From assembly GCA_021151605.1 (NCBI GenBank), contig JAGKWZ010000230.1, forward strand, positions 1-9,070: DNA of 9,070 nt, read 5' to 3'. The translations under genes were made by a program, and so were the position numbers. Shown here one piece after another: positions 5,508 to 9,070 of this stretch. Position 1 is the first letter of the stretch. The number at the start of each line of letters is the position of its first letter. The notes under the pieces were generated by a model that was not told the origin of the DNA, searched no databases, and worked only from the letters and a program-made list of their open reading frames with translations. Origin of the DNA: Verrucomicrobiaceae bacterium. GTDB taxonomy: Bacteria; Verrucomicrobiota; Verrucomicrobiia; Verrucomicrobiales; Verrucomicrobiaceae.

Positions 5508-7910
5508 ATGGTTGGCGTATCACTGACCATGCGTTTGATGTTTCTGCTCTCATGTCTCAGTTCAGCGGTCCTTGCACTCACGGTGGAGGAGGCGCGAAAA
5601 ATCGCGCCGCTGCCTGAAGTCGTGAATGGGGGAGCGGTGATCTTTGCGGACTTAAATGAGGATGGGCATGAGGATTTGATCGTCTCGAATGCCAAGGGTT
5701 ACGGAGTCTTTCTTTTCAATCCTGTGGAGAAGAAGAATGTGCAGTGGGATCGCGGCTGGTCGAATGTGCTGCGGGAAGGCAGGGCGGGGGATGCGAACGC
5801 ACTGCCGCTGCTCGACGGGGCAGCATTCAAAGATGGCGCGCTGATCACGGCGGATGGAAAAAAGCGACTGACCCGAGAGGAATTGCTACGCGTTCCGGGG
5901 CCAGCTCCGAAGACGCCAGAGGAGTCGCTGAAAACCATGCGGGTGAAACCGGGCTATGAAATCAAACTCGTGGCGCAGGAGCCGCTGGTGCAGGATCCAG
6001 TGTTCATCGACTGGGATGAGAAAGGCCGCGCCTGGGTGGTGGAAATGGGGGACTACCCTTTCGCCCCTGGCGAGAGGACGAACGATGGCAAAGTCGGGCA
6101 AGGGAAGGTCTCAGATCTTCAGTCGGGTCGCATCAAGATCCTGGAAGATCTCAACGAAGACGGTGTGTATGAAAAAGCCACACTGTTTCTCGATGGTCTG
6201 ACGCACCCGACGGGGTTGGCCTGCTGGAAGGGCGGCGTCTTCATCTCCGCCATCCCAGACCTGATCTATGCCCGCGACTCAGATGGCGATGGAAAGTGCG
6301 ATGAGCGAGAAGTCTGGTACACCGGATTCACAGCGGGGAATCCACAGCATCTTGTGAATGGCTTTTGCTGGGGGCTGGATGGCTGGCTGCATGGGGCCAA
6401 CGGTGACAGCGGCGGCGATGTGACGGTGGTGAAGACGGGGGAGAAGATCAAGCTCGGCACCAATGACTTCCGTTTCCATCCCGTGACCGGAAAGTTTGAG
6501 CGGGAGTTTGGCAGATCCCAATATGGGAAGTGGCGGGATGATTTCGGAAATTGGTTCGGTAATAACAACAGCACGATGGGCTGGCATTATTTCCTGCCGA
6601 TGCGCTGGATGGAGTCGCATCCAGACCAGATCGCGGCCTCGGTGCGCTCAGTGATCAATGAAAACAAAACCGTCCTGCCCATCAGTCCGCCCGCGCGGCG
6701 ATTCAACTGGGCGAGCGCCACCCAGACACTGACCTCCGGCTGCGCACCCATGCCTTGGTTCGATGGCAAGGATCAGTCTCTGCTGGTCTGCGAACCCGCA
6801 AACAACCTCGTGCATCGTGAACTGCTGGATCACACAAAACTACCGATCACCAGCCAGCGCCACCCGGACGATGCCAAGAGCGAATTTCTGGCGAGCGGGG
6901 ACAATTGGTCGCGCCCCAGCATGGCGCGTCCGGGACCGGATGGGGCGATCTACGTGGTCGATATGTATCGCCTCGTTCTGGAGCATCCCGAATGGATCCC
7001 GGCAGACATCGCCAAAGGACTGAACCTGCGTGCTGGGGAGGACATGGGCAGGATTTATCGGATCAGTGGGCCGAGCACGACAAAGAGCGAGGTCGCCCTG
7101 CTAAAGGAGCCCGTGAAGGCGCTGAAATCCAACCACCGCTGGACTCGCGATACTGCACAGCGGCTGCTTTTGGAAAAGCAGGACAAGTCGGCCGTGCCCG
7201 AACTGGTAGCCATATCGAAGTCCGACGAGCCGCTACCAGTGAAGCTACAGGCCGCGTGGACGGCCGCACTACTTGATGAAGCACAGCGGTCGGCTTTGAT
7301 AACTCTCATGAAAGCCAGCTTTCCGAAGGTCCGCGGTGTGGCACTGGTGGCAGCCGGCAGTGAGGATATCCATCCCGACGAACTGGCGACGTGGTTCCCC
7401 AAGGCAACCCCGGCAAAGCCTGTCGCCAAAGTGCCAATGATCACGAACGTGAACGCAGATCGCCAGACCGTGGTGAAGCGCTATATCAAAGAAGTAGGAA
7501 GTCTGCGTGGCGATGCCAAGCGGGGCGAGGCCGTCTTTGCCAAAGCCTGCATGGCCTGCCATAAACTCGGTGGCATGGGCGTCGAGGTCGGCCCTGATCT
7601 GGCGACGGTAGCCGCGAAGCCCATGGATCAATTGCTGGAGGCCATCTTTGATCCGAATCGGGCCGTGGAACTGCGGAATGCCTCCACCCAGATCACACGC
7701 CAGGACGGCACACAGATCGCCGGACTGATCGCCGCTGAGGCACCGGGCAGCGTGACGTTAAAGCTGCCGGGCGGGGTGGAGATACCCGTGCTGCGTCGTG
7801 ACATCAAGGAGCTGAAAACACTGCCGACCTCCCTCATGCCAGAGGGGCTGGAAAGCGTCATCACCGCCCAGGAAGCCGCAGATCTACTGGCACGGATGAT
7901 GGGGAAATGA
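5508..7910 (+). CDS. PVC-type haem-binding CxxCH protein (dehydrogenase-like propeller plus cytochrome c)
   Basis: The 800-residue exported protein has a signal peptide (about 8-23, ending SSAVLA). A short FG-GAP-like unit (FADLNEDGHEDL, 46-57) follows. A region of about 145-520 matches the Pirellula/Verrucomicrobium membrane-bound-dehydrogenase-type propeller: VFIDWDEKGRAWVVEM (165-180), DGLTHPTG (229-236), FRFHPVTGKFE (321-331), GNWFGNNNSTMGWHY (347-361) and DMYRLVLEHPEWIP (485-498). HEAT-like helices span about 525-625. The C-terminal cytochrome c domain binds haem through CMACH (681-685); M777 in SLMPEG is a candidate distal ligand. Three calcium-loop-like motifs start at D48, D214 and D257. 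Family members are thought to act as periplasmic sugar or alcohol oxidases passing electrons to haem, but the substrate here is unknown. ATG 5508 is given; ATG 5529 (M8) gives a tidier signal peptide. Neither has a ribosome site. The length is at the compact end for the family as I know it. Confidence 0.95.
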   Translation: MVGVSLTMRLMFLLSCLSSAVLALTVEEARKIAPLPEVVNGGAVIFADLNEDGHEDLIVSNAKGYGVFLFNPVEKKNVQWDRGWSNVLREGRAGDANALPLLDGAAFKDGALITADGKKRLTREELLRVPGPAPKTPEESLKTMRVKPGYEIKLVAQEPLVQDPVFIDWDEKGRAWVVEMGDYPFAPGERTNDGKVGQGKVSDLQSGRIKILEDLNEDGVYEKATLFLDGLTHPTGLACWKGGVFISAIPDLIYARDSDGDGKCDEREVWYTGFTAGNPQHLVNGFCWGLDGWLHGANGDSGGDVTVVKTGEKIKLGTNDFRFHPVTGKFEREFGRSQYGKWRDDFGNWFGNNNSTMGWHYFLPMRWMESHPDQIAASVRSVINENKTVLPISPPARRFNWASATQTLTSGCAPMPWFDGKDQSLLVCEPANNLVHRELLDHTKLPITSQRHPDDAKSEFLASGDNWSRPSMARPGPDGAIYVVDMYRLVLEHPEWIPADIAKGLNLRAGEDMGRIYRISGPSTTKSEVALLKEPVKALKSNHRWTRDTAQRLLLEKQDKSAVPELVAISKSDEPLPVKLQAAWTAALLDEAQRSALITLMKASFPKVRGVALVAAGSEDIHPDELATWFPKATPAKPVAKVPMITNVNADRQTVVKRYIKEVGSLRGDAKRGEAVFAKACMACHKLGGMGVEVGPDLATVAAKPMDQLLEAIFDPNRAVELRNASTQITRQDGTQIAGLIAAEAPGSVTLKLPGGVEIPVLRRDIKELKTLPTSLMPEGLESVITAQEAADLLARMMGK

Positions 7911-8043
7911 TGCTCCGTGGGAACCATATTGGCAAAGTGCACTCTCCTAAGAGATCGGCGTGGAGGTTTGCAAGAGGAAGGCGGAAACAGGATCTCCCAC
8001 CAATGTTACTTGCCATTCTTAGGTCGTCGCGTAATCAACACCC

Positions 8044-8805
8044 ATGGCTGAGTCGCATCTAATGCACATCCTTGAGGCCCTGGAAATCCTTCACAGTCAC
8101 CAGGAGGGTGCATTCGCACAGCGCGTCATGGCCGCCTGCCAGCACGTCTTCCCCGAGACCTTCAATGGCTTCGAACTCTGGCATCTTCAGGATGGGAGTT
8201 ATGAGGGGGAGGTGAACGCCCCCTTTGAGGAAGCCACCCGTGCCGAGAGAATGCAGCGCATTGCCGAGGTGCTGCCGAAGGACAATCCGGCCTTTGCCCA
8301 TGTTGTGGCTGGAGTGCGGGAGCCGCTGCTGCTTTCGGACTTTATCACCCTCCGGCAGCTCCGGCTCACTGAGTATTATGATCTGGCTCTGAAGCCATTG
8401 GACATCCGGCATCAGGTGGCTGTCCCGATCCTCACCGGGACTCATGCCGGCGGCGTTGTTTTTAATAAAGGCGGGCAGAGCGACTTCACGGCTGAGGAGG
8501 TCGCGATCATCCGGCAGCTAGGTCGGCACATCGTGCTGGCGCACCAGACGGCGCAAGCTCTGTCCGCAGCATCCTCCCAGCAGGTGCAGATGCAGAAGAC
8601 GGACCATTTGAATCTCCGTCGGGCGGGGTTGAGCCGACGCGAGAGCGAGGTGCTGCTGTGGATCGCCGAGGGCAAGCGGGACAAGGAAATCGCCCTGATC
8701 TTGGGAATCAGCTACCGCACCGTGACAGATCATGTCCGCGCCATCTTGACCAAGCTCGGCGTGGAAACCCGCACCGCAGCCGTGGCAGCTCTGCTTCCAC
8801 GATGA
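8044..8805 (+). CDS. LuxR-type transcriptional regulator with GAF-like sensor region
   Basis: The 253-residue cytoplasmic regulator ends in a complete LuxR/NarL-type helix-turn-helix at about 194-253: GLSRRESEVLLWIAEGKRDK (195-214), EIALILGISYRTVTDHVRAI (215-234), then LTKLGVETRTAA. Residues about 5-170 are an alpha/beta region with GAF-like character (VAVPILTGTHAGGVVFNKG, 125-143, and a long closing helix). I see no conserved ligand residues and no receiver-domain phosphorylation site, so it is not an obvious two-component response regulator. A Gln-rich linker covers 175-190. The ATG at 8044 lacks a ribosome site; M7 is an alternative. The gene follows the cytochrome gene in the same direction after 133 bp, in which I see only a GAGATC/GATCTC inverted pair (7951-7956, 7991-7996). 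Regulation of that gene or of a downstream gene is possible but unproven. Confidence 0.92.
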   Translation: MAESHLMHILEALEILHSHQEGAFAQRVMAACQHVFPETFNGFELWHLQDGSYEGEVNAPFEEATRAERMQRIAEVLPKDNPAFAHVVAGVREPLLLSDFITLRQLRLTEYYDLALKPLDIRHQVAVPILTGTHAGGVVFNKGGQSDFTAEEVAIIRQLGRHIVLAHQTAQALSAASSQQVQMQKTDHLNLRRAGLSRRESEVLLWIAEGKRDKEIALILGISYRTVTDHVRAILTKLGVETRTAAVAALLPR

Positions 8806-8825
8806 TCTGCTTCGCACGTAAAAAC

Positions 8826-8839
8826 CCGTAGTCCTACGG
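8826..8839. promoter_or_regulatory. Short palindrome after the LuxR-type gene
   Basis: CCGTAG-TC-CTACGG is a perfect 6+6 inverted repeat, 20 bp past the regulator's stop codon. LuxR/NarL dimers bind short palindromes of this kind, so it may be an operator. Alternatively, on the minus strand the hairpin runs into GTTTTT, so it could be a weak terminator for leftward transcription. Confidence 0.4.
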
Positions 8840-8851
8840 ATGGTCACCGCC

Positions 8852-8887
8852 CCTCCTGTTGGGCATGTGTGGTCTGTCCTGAGGAGG
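8852..8887 (+). promoter_or_regulatory. Strong Shine-Dalgarno-like sequence with complementary upstream arm
   Basis: AGGAGGT (8882-8888) is a near-perfect ribosome-binding core in a window where such sites are rare. CCTCCT (8852-8857) could pair with it across a 24-base loop and hide it. No convincing start codon follows at the normal distance: a TTG at 8892 is too close. It may be chance or part of the leader of a downstream gene. Confidence 0.2.
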
Positions 8888-9008
8888 TGTATTGATTCTG
8901 TGGCGCGTGTTTCACGGTACACGGGCTGTGTGCAGCGTCAGGTGCCGCCTCAGGACTGCCTTTAGACACGCTAGCGCACTCAGGTGCGGCTTTATCGATT
9001 TTGACACC

Positions 9009-9070
9009 ATGTCCTACCCCCACCCTCCACCTGCTCAAGTGGTCGCCCCTCTGAGAAAAAGAGGTGCCAC
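9009..9070 (+). CDS. Possible 5' end of a gene cut by the right edge
   Basis: From ATG 9009 the frame stays open to the window end, giving MSYPHPPPAQVVAPLRKRGA and onward. The frame is open upstream to 8883, but the residues before the ATG are Arg/Cys-rich and not protein-like, which favours the ATG if this is a gene at all. There is no ribosome site just before it. Twenty codons are too few to identify a product, and the open frame could be chance. Confidence 0.25.
   Translation, partial: MSYPHPPPAQVVAPLRKRGA

Noticed and set aside
7951..7996. GAGATC/GATCTC inverted pair between the cytochrome and regulator genes as a terminator
   Set aside because: The stem is only 6 bp with a 34-base loop and no T tract follows, so it is not a credible terminator.
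8943..8990. CAGGTGCCGC / CAGGTGCGGC near-repeat as a hairpin or attachment site
   Set aside because: The match is short and works imperfectly both as a direct and as an inverted repeat. No integrase or tRNA gene is nearby.
8844..9038. 64-codon minus-strand frame at the right edge
   Set aside because: It needs a TTG start without a ribosome site, and the translation (Ala/Pro/Ser/Gln-rich, scattered Cys) matches nothing I recognise. It also conflicts with the possible plus-strand gene.
1..9070. Mobile elements, CRISPR arrays, tRNA or rRNA genes, toxin-antitoxin or defence genes
   Set aside because: I found no transposase- or integrase-like protein, no regularly spaced repeats with spacers, no cloverleaf-like sequence and no paired small toxin/antitoxin frames. 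The only tandem array is coding.

Overview
The window looks like a chromosomal segment from a member of the Verrucomicrobiota (PVC superphylum), plausibly Verrucomicrobiales. The strongest pointer is the 800-residue protein at 5508-7910. It has the layout typical of planctomycete and verrucomicrobial 'PVC-type' haem proteins: signal peptide, dehydrogenase-like beta-propeller, helical repeats and a C-terminal CxxCH cytochrome domain. The GAF-like/LuxR regulator beside it and the secreted repeat protein ending in a KVFEVP-type tail fit the same group. The assignment is inferred from protein style, since no rRNA or other marker gene is present.

Left part (1-2440): an AT-rich edge with no gene, then an A-type iron-sulfur carrier gene (126-458, minus) transcribed away from mutL (572-2440, plus). 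MutL is complete and of the endonuclease-bearing type, with the DQHAx2Ex4E and zinc-site residues and a clamp-binding-like QRLLMP motif. It carries unusual G7 and G8 homopolymers in its reading frame.

Middle (2441-5264): three close-packed minus-strand genes read lipoprotein (3675-3217), then Zincin_1-type metallopeptidase (3196-2822), then a stand-alone GYF_2-type protein (2788-2456). This set converges on mutL across a 15-bp G-rich junction. A divergent gene for a DUF2452-type protein (3787-4233) ends at a hairpin terminator (4239-4279) that probably also serves the opposing gene 5264-4302. That gene encodes a secreted low-complexity protein with tandem YPQQG repeats.

Right part (5265-9070): a 243-bp divergent intergenic region, the large PVC-type cytochrome protein (5508-7910), a LuxR-type regulator (8044-8805), and a 265-bp tail. 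The tail holds a short palindrome, an unpaired Shine-Dalgarno-like sequence and perhaps the first codons of a gene running off the right edge (9009 onward).

The genes do not form one obvious pathway. Two groups stand out: the lipoprotein/zincin/GYF set, and the periplasmic cytochrome with its neighbouring regulator. I see no phage, transposase, CRISPR, toxin-antitoxin or defence gene, and no tRNA or rRNA. The best candidates for something undescribed are the possible mutL slippage switch, the YPQQG secreted protein and the three-gene minus-strand set.
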